A stretch of 64,000 nucleotides of DNA from Collinsella sp. (GCA_019414245.1 DXMK01000015.1:419383-483382); one strand, 5' to 3'. Shown: positions 24,832 to 41,149, numbered from the stretch's first letter. Numbers and translations: made by a program. Notes: generated from the letters alone by a model not told the origin.

Positions 24832-26931
24832 TTAGGCGTTCTTGCTCATGACCTCGTCCACGATGGACTTGGGCGCGGGCTCATAAGAGTCGAACTGCAT
24901 CGTGTAGGATGCACGGCCCTGGGTCTGGGAGCGAAGGTCGGTAGCGTAACCGAACATCTCGCCCAGCGGCACCTTGGCACGGATGAGCTTGCTGTTCTTG
25001 CGATCCTCCATGCCCTCGATCTTGCCGCGGCGACCGGAGAGGTTGCCCATAACGTCGCCCATGTACTGCTCGGGGGTCTCGACCTCGACAGCCATGATCG
25101 GCTCGAGCAGCTGCGGATCGGACTTCTTGAGGGCGTCCTTGATAGCCATGGAACCGGCGATCTTGAAGGCGGCCTCGGAGGAGTCGACCTCATGGTAAGA
25201 ACCGTCGAACAGGGTGACCTTGACGTCGAGGACCGGGAAGCCGGCGATAACACCGGTGTTCAGGGCCTCCTGGATGCCCTTGTCGATGGACGGGATGTAC
25301 TCCTTGGGCACGACGCCGCCGACGATAGCGTTGACGAACTCGTAGCCGAAGCCCTCCTCCATCTTCTCGAGCTTGATGACGGCGTGGCCGTACTGACCGC
25401 GACCGCCGGACTGACGGACGAACTTGCCCTCAGCCTTCTCGACGTCGTGACCGGCGGTCTCGCGGTAGGCAACCTGGGGCTTACCGACGTTAGCGTCAAC
25501 CTTGAACTCGCGGAGCAGACGGTCGACGATGATCTCGAGGTGCAGCTCGCCCATGCCGGCGATGATGGTCTGGCCGGTCTCGTGGTTGGTGGACACCTGG
25601 AAGGTCGGGTCCTCCTCGGCGAGCTTGGTCAGAGCCAGGGACATCTTGTCCTGCTCGGCCTTGGTCTTGGGCTCGATGGCAACGTCGATAACGGGCTTAG
25701 CGAACTCGATCTTCTCGAGGACGATCTCCTTGCCCTCGGCGCACAGGGTGTCACCGGTGGTGGAGTTCTTGAAGCCGACGCAAGCGACGATGTCGCCGGC
25801 GGCAGCGTCGTCACGGTCGATACGCTCGGCGGCGTTCATCTCGAGGATGCGGCCGAGACGCTCGCGCTGACCGTTGGAAGCGTTGACCACGTAGGAGCCG
25901 GACTCGGCGCGGCCGGAGTAAACGCGGACGTAGGTGAGCTTACCGACGAACGGGTCGGTCATGATCTTGAAGACCAGGCCGGAGAAAGGCTCGTCGAAGG
26001 AAGGATGACGCTGGATCTCCTCGCCGGTGTCCGGATCGGTACCGGTGACGGCCTCAACGTCGAGCGGGCTGGGCAGGTAGTCGACGACAGCGTCGAGCAG
26101 CTCCTGAACGCCCTTGTTCTTGTAGGCGGAGCCCACGAAGACGAGGTTGAGCTCGTTGGCCAGAACGCCCTTGCGCAGAGCAGCCTTGAGCTCCTCGACG
26201 GTGAAGTCCTCCTCCATGAGGATCTTCTCCATGAGCTCGTCGTCAAAGCTGGCAGCAGCGTCGAGGAGCTCCTCGCGCTTGGTGGCAGCGATGTCGGCAA
26301 ACTCAGCCGGGATCTCGTCCATCGGCTCGGGGTAGGTCATGCCCTTCTCGTCGGCCTTGAAGTCCCATGCAGTCATGGTAACGAGGTCGATGACGCCCCA
26401 GAAGTTGTCCTCGGCGCCCATCGGGACCTGAGCGGCCACGGCGTTGGCGTCGAGACGATCCTTCATGGTCTCGATAGCGTTGAAGAAGTCAGCGCCCACG
26501 CGGTCATACTTGTTGATGAAGGCGATGCGGGGGACGTTGAAGGTAGAAGCCTGACGCCAAACGGTCTCAGACTGGGGCTGAACGCCGGCAACGGCGTCGA
26601 AGACGGCGACAGCGCCATCGAGGACGCGCAGGCAGCGCTCGACCTCGGCGGTGAAGTCAACGTGGCCCGGGGTGTCGATGATCTGGATGCGGTAGTCCTT
26701 ACCGTCCTTGTTCCAGAAGCACGTGGTAGCAGCGGAGGTAATGGTTACGCCGCGCTCCTGCTCCTGAACCATCCAGTCCATGGTGGCAGCGCCCTCATGG
26801 ACCTCACCGATCTTGTGGGTCTTACCGGTGTAGTAAAGAATACGCTCGGTCGTGGTGGTCTTACCGGCATCGATGTGGGCCATGATGCCGATGTTACGGG
26901 TATCGGAAAGCTTGTACTTAGGCTTAGCCAT
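24832..26931 (-). CDS. fusA: Elongation factor G
   Basis: The 699-residue protein has the GTPase motifs AHIDAGKTTTTERI, DTPGHVDF and NKYDRVGADF, and the EF-G domains III-V (GMGELHLEIIVDRL). It drives translocation on the ribosome. It sits between rpsG and rpsJ; no tuf gene follows it. Confidence 0.98.
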   Translation of the reverse strand: MAKPKYKLSDTRNIGIMAHIDAGKTTTTERILYYTGKTHKIGEVHEGAATMDWMVQEQERGVTITSAATTCFWNKDGKDYRIQIIDTPGHVDFTAEVERCLRVLDGAVAVFDAVAGVQPQSETVWRQASTFNVPRIAFINKYDRVGADFFNAIETMKDRLDANAVAAQVPMGAEDNFWGVIDLVTMTAWDFKADEKGMTYPEPMDEIPAEFADIAATKREELLDAAASFDDELMEKILMEEDFTVEELKAALRKGVLANELNLVFVGSAYKNKGVQELLDAVVDYLPSPLDVEAVTGTDPDTGEEIQRHPSFDEPFSGLVFKIMTDPFVGKLTYVRVYSGRAESGSYVVNASNGQRERLGRILEMNAAERIDRDDAAAGDIVACVGFKNSTTGDTLCAEGKEIVLEKIEFAKPVIDVAIEPKTKAEQDKMSLALTKLAEEDPTFQVSTNHETGQTIIAGMGELHLEIIVDRLLREFKVDANVGKPQVAYRETAGHDVEKAEGKFVRQSGGRGQYGHAVIKLEKMEEGFGYEFVNAIVGGVVPKEYIPSIDKGIQEALNTGVIAGFPVLDVKVTLFDGSYHEVDSSEAAFKIAGSMAIKDALKKSDPQLLEPIMAVEVETPEQYMGDVMGNLSGRRGKIEGMEDRKNSKLIRAKVPLGEMFGYATDLRSQTQGRASYTMQFDSYEPAPKSIVDEVMSKNA

Positions 26932-26950
26932 GTTAGTTCCTTACCTTAAC

Positions 26951-27424
26951 TTACCAACGATAGTGAGAGAACGCGCGGTTGGCCTCGGCCATCTTGAAGA
27001 CGTCCTCACGCTTCTTGACGGAAGCGCCCAGGCCGTTGGAGGCGTCGAGGATCTCGTTGGCGAGACGCTCGGCCATGGTCTTCTCCTTGCGAGCGCGGGA
27101 GAAGTTGACGATCCAGCGGATACCCAGAGCGGTGGAACGACGGGAGTTGACCTCCATCGGGACCTGATAGGTAGCGCCACCGACACGCTTGGGCTTAACC
27201 TCGAGCGTGGGCTTGACGTTGTCCATAGCCTTCTTGAAGGTAGCGAGAGCGTCGCCACCCTCGGACTTCTCGGCAACGATCTCGAAAGCGGTGTAAACGA
27301 TGCGCTCAGCGGTGGCCTTCTTGCCGTCAAGAAGGACCTTGTTGATGAGCTGAGTCACCAGGCGGTTGTTGTAAACGGCGTCAGGCTGAACCTCACGACG
27401 ATTAGCTGCTGCACGACGCGGCAT
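26951..27424 (-). CDS. rpsG: 30S ribosomal protein S7
   Basis: The 157-residue protein is S7 (MPRRAAANRREVQPDAVYNN, GGATYQVPMEVNSRRSTALG, FSHYRW end). It organises the 3' major domain of 16S rRNA. Confidence 0.98.
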   Translation of the reverse strand: MPRRAAANRREVQPDAVYNNRLVTQLINKVLLDGKKATAERIVYTAFEIVAEKSEGGDALATFKKAMDNVKPTLEVKPKRVGGATYQVPMEVNSRRSTALGIRWIVNFSRARKEKTMAERLANEILDASNGLGASVKKREDVFKMAEANRAFSHYRW

Positions 27425-27497
27425 GTGAAATCTCCTTAAGTGTCTACCGTGCGGCGCTTAGGCGGCGCACGGCGAAAGTATCAAAACGTTATCTGGC

Positions 27498-27875
27498 TTA
27501 TTTAGCCTTGGGGCGCTTAGCACCGTACTTGGAACGGGCCTGCATACGGTTCTGGACCGGAGCAGCGTCGTAGGCGCCACGGATGACGTGATAACGGACA
27601 CCAGGGAGGTCACGGACACGACCGCCGCGGACGAGCACGATGGAGTGCTCCTGCAGGTTGTGGCCCTCACCCGGGATGTAAGCAGTAACTTCGATGCCGT
27701 TGACGAGGCGAACACGGGCAACCTTACGAAGAGCCGAGTTCGGCTTCTTGGGGCTCGTGGTGAAGACGCGGGTGCACACGCCGCGCTTCTGGGAGTTGTG
27801 CTGCAGAGCAGCGTTCTTGGACTTCTTGGGCACGGAACGACGGCCCTGGCGAACCAGCTGGTTAATAGTAGGCAA
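27498..27875 (-). CDS. rpsL: 30S ribosomal protein S12
   Basis: The 125-residue protein is S12 (MPTINQLVRQGRRSVPKKSK, TTSPKKPNSALRKVARVRL, YIPGEGHNLQEHSIVLVRGG). The residues linked to streptomycin resistance are in the usual sensitive form (PKKPNS, GRVRDLPGVRYH). It is the first gene of rpsL-rpsG-fusA-rpsJ. Confidence 0.98.
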   Translation of the reverse strand: MPTINQLVRQGRRSVPKKSKNAALQHNSQKRGVCTRVFTTSPKKPNSALRKVARVRLVNGIEVTAYIPGEGHNLQEHSIVLVRGGRVRDLPGVRYHVIRGAYDAAPVQNRMQARSKYGAKRPKAK

Positions 27876-27968
27876 AGCGTACTCCTTCTCGAATGATTCC
27901 AGCTTTCTGTAAAGTGCAACGGCTTGAATCGAGGGGTCAGCATCCCCCTACGAAACACGCAGTTCGAT

Positions 27969-27997
27969 AGGATACGTGCCGTTAGCTGTGCCGTCAA
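27969..27997 (-). promoter_or_regulatory. Putative rpsL promoter
   Basis: On the minus strand TTGACG (27992-27997) and TATCCT (27969-27974) are separated by 17 bp. The start of rpsL is about 95 bp downstream. The string CGGGCGTATCC (28011-28021) just upstream of the -35 also occurs in the rplC leader. Confidence 0.6.
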
Positions 27998-28081
27998 CAG
28001 ACCACGCCGCCGGGCGTATCCCAAAATTGGCACATTTCCGCAAAGCCTACACAAAAGGAATCCCCTCCTGTGCGCGGGGGC

Positions 28082-28220
28082 GGATTCCCGGGCCGGGCGG
28101 CACAGGGGTTAAGTTTGCTGCTCTACAGTCCTGGCTCGCACGGAGGCCACATTAAGTGGCCTCCGGCTCGTGCGGAACTCGCGACAAACTTAACCCCTGT
28201 GCCGCCCGGTCCGGGAATCC
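28082..28220. repeat. Large nested palindrome with conserved core, copy B (upstream of rpsL)
   Basis: Arms of 35 bp (28082-28116 and 28186-28220, 34 matches and one G-T wobble) enclose a 69-nt core, the same length as copy A. The core hairpin is GGAGGCCAC/GTGGCCTCC with loop ATTAA, flanked by the conserved CTGCTCTACAGTCCTG and CGTGCGGAACTCGCGAC. It lies about 85 bp upstream of the rpsL promoter. The arm sequence is unlike that of copies A and C apart from TTAAGTTT next to the core. Confidence 0.9.
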
Positions 28221-28248
28221 AACGTGCTCGTCGGGGCAACGTTCCCTG

Positions 28249-28273
28249 CCAAAAAGGGACAGGTTTATTTTGG
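28249..28273. repeat. Short palindrome, GGGACAGG core
   Basis: CCAAAA and TTTTGG flank a core with AGGGACAGGTTTA. This is the same architecture as the GGGGACAG repeats at 2029-2067 and 4561-4688, with different arms. Confidence 0.6.
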
Positions 28274-28515
28274 TCGGTTTTATCTGGGAAAATGTCGCGC
28301 TCCAGCGGTGATCTGCTCTCACCTGTCGCATGGAAATCGGCGGCGCTTTCGAAAGTATGCGGTAAATTCTGGACCTGCCGAGCACGCCGAGGTTTTGCGA
28401 TAACAAACCCGCAGGTAGAGCGCTTGAGCATATGCGGTGTGTTCGGCCTATCGGGATTTTGCCGCATACTTCCGAAATTCAGACGAATATCCCTTGCTCC
28501 AACAGCCCATTTAAC
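28274..28515. other. Gene-free stretch with an inverted repeat
   Basis: Between copy B and the end of the anti-sigma gene no gene is supported. GAAAGTATGCGGTAAA (about 28350) and TTGCCGCATACTTCC (about 28458) form a long-range inverted repeat. The string CGCAGGTAGA (28421-28430) also occurs upstream of rpoB at 38550-38559. Confidence 0.5.
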
Positions 28516-28517
28516 GC

Positions 28518-28550
28518 AAAAGAGGCCGCTTCCCCTAGTAGGAAGCGGCC
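28518..28550 (-). terminator. Terminator of the sigma/anti-sigma operon
   Basis: A perfect GGCCGCTTCC/GGAAGCGGCC stem with a 7-nt loop and a T4 run on the minus strand lies 8 bp beyond the stop codon at 28558. Confidence 0.85.
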
Positions 28551-28557
28551 CCAAATC

Positions 28558-29634
28558 TTACGAATAGACAATGGTAAAGGGTTCCGACGTTTCGGCGTCC
28601 CCTGTTGAAGTGCAGCGTGTGCCCTCAAGCGTTACTGAGACCACTTGGTCGACATCAATCAACTTCGTTGGCACCCAAATGTTCTCTCCGCTATTGCGTG
28701 CCATCGAAACATAGAAATTGTACGCCCCTGCGTCGTCATCTTCGATAATCTGCTCCGATCCATCCTTGTAAGTAACGGTCAACTTTTTCGTGACTGCGTC
28801 AACGCCCAGATCGTCGATGTGCGTCTGGATGGAAAACGGGCTGATCTCAAGCGGCGAGTCGTCAGAGCTCAGCTTCTTTGTATCGACGTACGCTCCGACG
28901 TTAAACTCTGGCGTCGATACCTCGATCACCTTCGCATCCTCACCTTTGCCCTCGGTCCAGGAGATATTCCAGGTGACCGCATGTCGTAAATCTCGATCGC
29001 GATTCCAAGATGCAAAGTACATCGTGCCGTTAATGACCGTGTCGCTTGATGTGTCTTTATCAATGGTGCAGCGTGTATCAGCCCATTCCTCGCCGAAGTT
29101 CATGCTGGGTGTACTGACGCCCCCTTCTTCTTCACCATAGAGAACAAGTTCGCCAAGCTCTGCCGCCGGCTTGTAGTAGTTAACGCCATTCGGATTGGAC
29201 AATGTAAACGTCACAGCACCGCAACCGTTCTCGTCGATTGCCATCTCATGAATGTCGAGCGTATAGCCGTTGCCCTCGACGGACAGATTGACCTTCTGGA
29301 CTGCACCCTCCAGGCTTTGGGGCGCGATACCATCACCAAACTCTCTGGTGTAGGTATATTTCGTCCCCGACGAGCCGCCATTTGTCCAGGTAACGGACTC
29401 TCCGTTGCCATGGTTTCCCCAGGCAGAGGCAAAATAACTGGAATTGACAACAGCGTAGGCGACCCCTCCGGTCGCCAGCACTCCGGCAAGGCATCCGATC
29501 ACGGCAACATACAGAGGCTTCGCGTGACCCTTTCGGCGAAGCGGCTCACCAGCAGCGGCATAAAGAACACGGTCAGCAAGATCGCTATCGGCTTGGACGG
29601 ACTCGAAGGCCTGCTTGATTTGGTTGGATTTCAC
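28558..29634 (-). CDS. Membrane-anchored protein, probable anti-sigma factor (DUF4179-like)
   Basis: The 358-residue protein has a short cytoplasmic N-terminus (about residues 1-40), one membrane helix (about 41-62, LYVAVIGCLAGVLATGGVAY) and a large extracytoplasmic part of beta-rich character. It starts at GTG 29634 after GAGGAGG and overlaps the sigma factor gene by 50 bp. This layout and the overlap are typical of an ECF sigma factor's membrane-bound partner, so it probably restrains that sigma factor until a surface signal arrives (inference). The signal is unknown. Confidence 0.75.
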   Translation of the reverse strand: MKSNQIKQAFESVQADSDLADRVLYAAAGEPLRRKGHAKPLYVAVIGCLAGVLATGGVAYAVVNSSYFASAWGNHGNGESVTWTNGGSSGTKYTYTREFGDGIAPQSLEGAVQKVNLSVEGNGYTLDIHEMAIDENGCGAVTFTLSNPNGVNYYKPAAELGELVLYGEEEGGVSTPSMNFGEEWADTRCTIDKDTSSDTVINGTMYFASWNRDRDLRHAVTWNISWTEGKGEDAKVIEVSTPEFNVGAYVDTKKLSSDDSPLEISPFSIQTHIDDLGVDAVTKKLTVTYKDGSEQIIEDDDAGAYNFYVSMARNSGENIWVPTKLIDVDQVVSVTLEGTRCTSTGDAETSEPFTIVYS

Positions 29635-30103
29635 GGTCGCCCTCCTCTAGGATGAACTTGAGTTTCGATCTGCCGCGAGCTAAACGCGTTCGAACGGTCG
29701 CGGCTGGCACATGCAATAACTCGGCAATCTCTGAAGTCGAGAAGCCCAGATAGTAATAGAGCACGATGGGGATACGGAATCGTTCTGGAAGCCGCATGAC
29801 GTCCGACAGGACGGCCTTAGTCTCGTCCTGCGCCGCCAAGAGCGAATCGGTCAGATTCTCGATATCCTCCACACGCCTCCATGGCTTTCGAAAGAGAGAT
29901 TTGCATTCATTGATCGTGACCCGGATAAGCCATCGACGAAGATGCTCCCAGCTTTCAAAGTTTCCATCGCTTTTGAGCAACTTAAGAAAGACGTCTTGTG
30001 CAACATCGTCGGCGTCAGCGCGATCGCGCAGATACGTCAAAGCGATCCGGAACACGACATCCCGGTGGTCTTCAACCGCCTGTCTAAAAGCTTGTTCTTC
30101 CAT
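29585..30103 (-). CDS. ECF-type RNA polymerase sigma factor
   Basis: About 172 residues with sigma region 2 (YLRDRADADDVAQDVFLKLL) and region 4 (IPIVLYYYLGFSTSEIAELL, VPAATVRTRLARGRSKLK). The start at 30103 has GGGAGGTG upstream; longer in-frame versions do not. It overlaps the membrane protein gene that probably controls it. A GAAAC / CGTATC promoter-like pair upstream suggests autoregulation. The last ~15 residues are encoded in the overlap. Confidence 0.92.
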   Translation of the reverse strand: MEEQAFRQAVEDHRDVVFRIALTYLRDRADADDVAQDVFLKLLKSDGNFESWEHLRRWLIRVTINECKSLFRKPWRRVEDIENLTDSLLAAQDETKAVLSDVMRLPERFRIPIVLYYYLGFSTSEIAELLHVPAATVRTRLARGRSKLKFILEEGDREIQPNQAGLRVRPSR

Positions 30104-30151
30104 AATCACCTCCCGGTGACATTGATGGTTCTTGATGGGGCCCTCACCATA

Positions 30152-30179
30152 GATACGCTTTGACCGAGTGAAATGTTTC
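30152..30179 (-). promoter_or_regulatory. Putative ECF-type promoter of the sigma operon
   Basis: On the minus strand GAAAC (30175-30179) and CGTATC (30152-30157) are 17 bp apart, close to the usual ECF -35 (GAAC-like) and -10 (CGTC/CGTA-like) pattern. Autoregulation is inferred from the layout only. Confidence 0.5.
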
Positions 30180-30271
30180 AAATCCAAGCAGGAAAAACCT
30201 ACCAAAAAATAAATCCGTCACTTTTTGGCAAGGGATCAACGAAACGCAACAGGTTGAACATACGCAAGCGA

Positions 30272-30415
30272 GCGGCCCCCAGAGCGTACAAGGTGGCATG
30301 AAAAAGGCAGGGCATTGACCTTTTGGTCATGCCCTGCCTTTTGAATGACAGATTGTAGCTCTGGGGGCCGCGCAGCGACGGAGGTCGCCGCCGTTCGTTA
30401 GAACGGCGGAACTAG
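30272..30415. repeat. Multi-stem palindromic element abutting the rpoC stop, copy 1
   Basis: There are three nested or adjacent stems: outer GCGGCCCCCAGAGC/GCTCTGGGGGCCGC (30272-30285, 30358-30371), inner AAAAGGCAGGGCAT...ATGCCCTGCCTTTT (30302-30342) closed by GACC-TTTT-GGTC, and a third hairpin CCGCCGTTC-GTTA-GAACGGCGG (30388-30409) followed by AACTAG. The rpoC stop codon follows directly at 30416-30418. A second copy with the same unpaired strings (CAAGGTG, CAGATTG, GCAGCG) but different stems is at 53375-53516. The inner stem is followed by T5 on the minus strand and could terminate rpoBC. Confidence 0.85.
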
Positions 30416-34894
<4,479 letters not shown>

Positions 34895-34900
34895 AGTCAA

Positions 34901-38392
<3,492 letters not shown>

Positions 38393-38625
38393 CAGGTTTT
38401 TCCTCCTTCACGGAAATGCTCGGTGGGTTGGCGAGGCATAGCTTCGCCAGTTATCGCAACCTAATAGTTTATCAGGTACCGACCGTTGGGCAAGAAAAGC
38501 CTTGACGCGATTGAGTTTTTGGAGTAGCAAAGATTTTCGACAGAAAACACGCAGGTAGATATATGTGTATCGAACATCTGTTCATATATTTTCTGTGAAC
38601 AGAGAGCCGGCAATCGCAGCTCTTA
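38393..38625 (-). promoter_or_regulatory. rpoB upstream region
   Basis: This gene-free stretch contains a candidate SOS-like box CGAACATCTGTTCA (38571-38584), a CTGTTCA/TGAACAG inverted repeat (38578-38602), and on the minus strand TTGCCC with TAAACT 16 bp further (about 38464-38491) as a weak promoter candidate. No coding potential is seen. Confidence 0.35.
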
Positions 38626-38659
38626 TAAAAAACGGGCGCGAACCGAAGTCCGCGCCCGT
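38626..38659 (-). terminator. galU terminator
   Basis: An ACGGGCGCG/CGCGCCCGT hairpin followed by a T run on the minus strand lies 21 bp beyond galU. It separates galU from rpoBC transcription. Confidence 0.9.
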
Positions 38660-38679
38660 AAATGTCGATGCCCGAAGGC

Positions 38680-39588
38680 TTACTTGCGCATCAATCCGCC
38701 GCGCTCGTCGATAGCGTCCCAGAAGGCATCGGCAAAGCGGGGGTCGCTTGCAGCCATGAGGGCGTTGGTGGCCATCCAGCCAGAGGGAGTGCCGGTGTCG
38801 TAGCCCGACAGCGGGTCGATGACGACCGCATACATGGCCTCGCGGTCGAGCGAACGGGCCATGGCGTCGGTGAGCTGGATCTCGCCGCCCTTGCCGGCCT
38901 GCTGATCTGCCAGCAGGTCCATGACCAGCGGGCTCAGCAGGTAGCGACCGACGATGTACAGGTTGGACGGAGCAGCCTCGGGAGCGGGCTTCTCAACCAG
39001 ACCGCCGATACGCCAGACAGCGCCCGGCTCGGCATCGGCAACGTCCTCGGCGCCCTCGAGCGAACCGACGCGCTCGCCGGCGATAACGCCGTAGCGGCTG
39101 ACTTCCTCGGGCGAGCAAGCAGCGACGGCGATAACCGAAGCGCCACCGTGCTCCTTGGAAACGGCGAGCATCTTGTCGCAGATATCGCGGTTAGGCACAA
39201 CGTAGTCGCCCAGAAGAACCAGGAAGTTCTCCCCTGCCACGGCGTCGGCAGCAGAGCGAATAGCATGGCCGAGGCCCTTGGGCTCGTACTGATAACGGAA
39301 GTCGACCGGCATACCGCCAGCGTGGGCGACGGCATCGGCATAGGCGTTCTTGCCGCGCTCGCGCAGCAGGTTCTCGAGCGAACGGTCGGGCTGGAAGTAG
39401 TTCAGCAGCTCGGGCTTGCCGGGAGAAGTAACGATGATGGCGTCGTCGACCTCCTCGGGGTCGAGTGCCTCCTCGACGACGTACTGAATGACGGGCTTGT
39501 CGAGCACCGGCAGCATCTCTTTGGGCGTGCACTTGGTGCCAGGCAGAAAACGCGTGCCAAGACCGGCGGCGGGGATGATTGCCTTCAT
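38680..39588 (-). CDS. galU: UTP--glucose-1-phosphate uridylyltransferase
   Basis: About 302 residues with the nucleotidyltransferase motif AAGLGTRFLPGTKCTPKEML, VDKP-like LDKPVIQYVVEEAL and GLGHAIRSA. It makes UDP-glucose for glycan and cell-surface synthesis. The start at 39588 gives the canonical N-terminus MKAIIPAAGLGTR. Its place between rplL and rpoB, with terminators on both sides, is unusual. Confidence 0.95.
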   Translation of the reverse strand: MKAIIPAAGLGTRFLPGTKCTPKEMLPVLDKPVIQYVVEEALDPEEVDDAIIVTSPGKPELLNYFQPDRSLENLLRERGKNAYADAVAHAGGMPVDFRYQYEPKGLGHAIRSAADAVAGENFLVLLGDYVVPNRDICDKMLAVSKEHGGASVIAVAACSPEEVSRYGVIAGERVGSLEGAEDVADAEPGAVWRIGGLVEKPAPEAAPSNLYIVGRYLLSPLVMDLLADQQAGKGGEIQLTDAMARSLDREAMYAVVIDPLSGYDTGTPSGWMATNALMAASDPRFADAFWDAIDERGGLMRK

Positions 39589-39835
39589 GTTATTCAAAGA
39601 TCCTTTCGCAGGCGCAAAAGCGCCCCATGCGTGCGGCACACAGCCGCAGACCAAATTGCGATACCCAAGCATCTTACCGCTGGAACTATATGTCGCTACA
39701 AGGCAGAGACAATTCTTCAGCAGGTCAACGCAAATTATTGCTCGAATGGTGCAATTTTATTGCCCAACGGCAGGGCACCCGATACGACGCAAATCACAGA
39801 ACATGGCAGTTTGAGCAACCGATGCCGAGGGACCG
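39589..39835 (-). promoter_or_regulatory. galU upstream region with putative promoter
   Basis: On the minus strand TTGTCT (39707-39712) and TATAGT (39685-39690) are 16 bp apart, about 95 bp upstream of galU. Nothing else is recognised in this stretch. Confidence 0.4.
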
Positions 39836-39875
39836 AAAAACAAAAAAGACGGGGCTCGCAATGCGAACCCCGTCT
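39836..39875 (-). terminator. Terminator after rplL
   Basis: An AGACGGGG/CCCCGTCT hairpin with a long T run on the minus strand lies 28 bp after rplL. It shows that rplJL and rpoBC are not a simple single transcript here. Confidence 0.9.
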
Positions 39876-39902
39876 GCAAAGAAATCTGGCGAGAAAGCCT
39901 GA

Positions 39903-40280
39903 TTACTTGAGGGTGACAGCAGCGCCAGCAGCCTCGAGCTTCTCCTTGGCAGCCTCGGCGTCCTCCTTCTTGGCACCCTCGAGAACAGCCTTGGGAGCGC
40001 CCTCGACGACCTCCTTGGCCTCCTTCAGGCCAAGGTTGGTGAGCTCACGGACGGCCTTGATGACCTGGATCTTGTTGTCGCCGAAGCCCTCGAGCACGAC
40101 GTCAAACTCGGTCTTCTCCTCGGCCTCAGCAGCGCCAGCAGCGGGAGCGGCGACAACAGCGGCAGGAGCAGCGGCGGAAACGCCGAAGGTGTCCTCGATA
40201 GCCTTAACGAGCTCGGAAGCCTCGAGAAGGGTCATTTCCTTAAGAGCATCGATGATCTCATCGGTGGTAAGCTTAGCCAT
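39903..40280 (-). CDS. rplL: 50S ribosomal protein L7/L12
   Basis: The 125-residue acidic protein has the L7/L12 N-terminal dimerisation segment (MAKLTTDEIIDALKEMTLLE), an Ala-rich hinge and the C-terminal domain (EFDVVLEGFGDNKIQVIKAV, LGLKEAKEVVEGAPKAV). It forms the ribosomal stalk that recruits GTPases. ATG 40280 gives the family N-terminus. Confidence 0.97.
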   Translation of the reverse strand: MAKLTTDEIIDALKEMTLLEASELVKAIEDTFGVSAAAPAAVVAAPAAGAAEAEEKTEFDVVLEGFGDNKIQVIKAVRELTNLGLKEAKEVVEGAPKAVLEGAKKEDAEAAKEKLEAAGAAVTLK

Positions 40281-40382
40281 TTCTAAGTCCTTTCGGTTTC
40301 CGTGTCTGTGCACGGAGATCAGTTAAAACACGGCGCGAATGCGCCAGGGGTGCGGCGTTGCCGCCGCGGGTGAAAACAGCGA

Positions 40383-40904
40383 CTAGGCTGCCTTCTGCTC
40401 GGAGACCTGCTGGATCGAACGAGCGAGACCAGAGGAAACGCCGTTGACGCAGACAGCGATGTCGCGAGCGAAACCGGAGATGAGACCGGCGATCTGGCCG
40501 AGAAGCTGATCCTTGGTGGGCAGCTCGGCGATAGCCTTAACATCATCAGCGGAAACGGCCTTGCCGTCGGAGATACCGCCCTTGATCTCAAGGACGCCCT
40601 TGGACTTAGCAGAGAAGTCCTTAAGGGCCTTAGCGGCCTCGACCGGCTCGGACTCGTAGAACACATAAGCGACGGGGCCGGCGAGGATCTCGTCGAGCTC
40701 GGGCTGCTCCTGGTTCTTGAGAGCGATCTTGACCAGGTTGTTCTTGTAGACCTTCATCTCGGCGCCGCACTCGCGAAGCTGATGACGCAGCTCCTGAGCC
40801 TGCTTAACCGTCAGACCGTTGTAGTTGACGACGAACAGACCGGCGTTCTCGGCGATACGGGACTCGATCTCTGCAACCTTGTCGATTTTGTACTGCTGGG
40901 GCAT
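40383..40904 (-). CDS. rplJ: 50S ribosomal protein L10
   Basis: The 173-residue protein is L10 (GLFVVNYNGLTVKQAQELRH, VYKNNLVKIAL, and the C-terminal helix that binds L7/L12). It starts after GAGGAGGTG. rplK and rplA, usually upstream, are absent; instead a leader with an attenuator-like hairpin and the large palindrome copy C precede it. Confidence 0.96.
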   Translation of the reverse strand: MPQQYKIDKVAEIESRIAENAGLFVVNYNGLTVKQAQELRHQLRECGAEMKVYKNNLVKIALKNQEQPELDEILAGPVAYVFYESEPVEAAKALKDFSAKSKGVLEIKGGISDGKAVSADDVKAIAELPTKDQLLGQIAGLISGFARDIAVCVNGVSSGLARSIQQVSEQKAA

Positions 40905-40968
40905 GAATTACACCTCCTCGAATTCTTTCCGGGCACGGTCCGCCACAAGGACGTGACGGGGGCATGTC

Positions 40969-41006
40969 CAAAAAGAAAGCCCCCGCGCTGCATGAGCGAC
41001 GGGGGC
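40969..41006 (-). terminator. Attenuator-like terminator in the rplJ leader
   Basis: On the minus strand a GCCCCCG...CGGGGGC stem with an inner CGCT/AGCG is followed by TTTCTTTTT. It ends about 65 bp before rplJ, between the putative promoter and the gene, so it fits transcription attenuation of rplJL. It could instead end an upstream transcript. Confidence 0.7.
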
Positions 41007-41120
41007 GAGAAGACATATCTACTCGACCACCTCGGCTGGCGGGATATCCCATTAAGCTCGCGGGCGATGCCCGTTTGCACCGGCTGTCTCTGGCAGCGGA
41101 TTCGTGCGTGAACCGAAAGT

Positions 41121-41149
41121 ATTATGGCGGGGACCCCGGCGTCGGTCAA
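41121..41149 (-). promoter_or_regulatory. Putative rplJ promoter
   Basis: On the minus strand TTGACC (41144-41149) and CATAAT (41121-41126) are spaced by 17 bp. The -35 box overlaps the edge of palindrome copy C. A leader of roughly 210 nt would result. Confidence 0.6.

Noticed and set aside
24562..26949. Plus-strand open frame of about 795 codons opposite fusA/rpsJ
   Set aside because: Mirror frame of fusA; composition (Asp/Leu/Val/Gly-rich) is what reverse-complemented EF-G codons give.
28117..28185. tRNA or tRNA-like gene in the palindrome core
   Set aside because: The core has a single long hairpin, no T-arm GTTCRA motif and no cloverleaf.
28123..28554. Open frames running through palindrome copy B and the gap next to it
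   Set aside because: They arise from the self-complementary repeat, lack ribosome-binding sites and resemble no protein.
30272..30415. Simple rho-independent terminator only
   Set aside because: The related copy at 53375-53514 keeps all stems and loop strings but lacks the T run, so the conserved part is more than a terminator.
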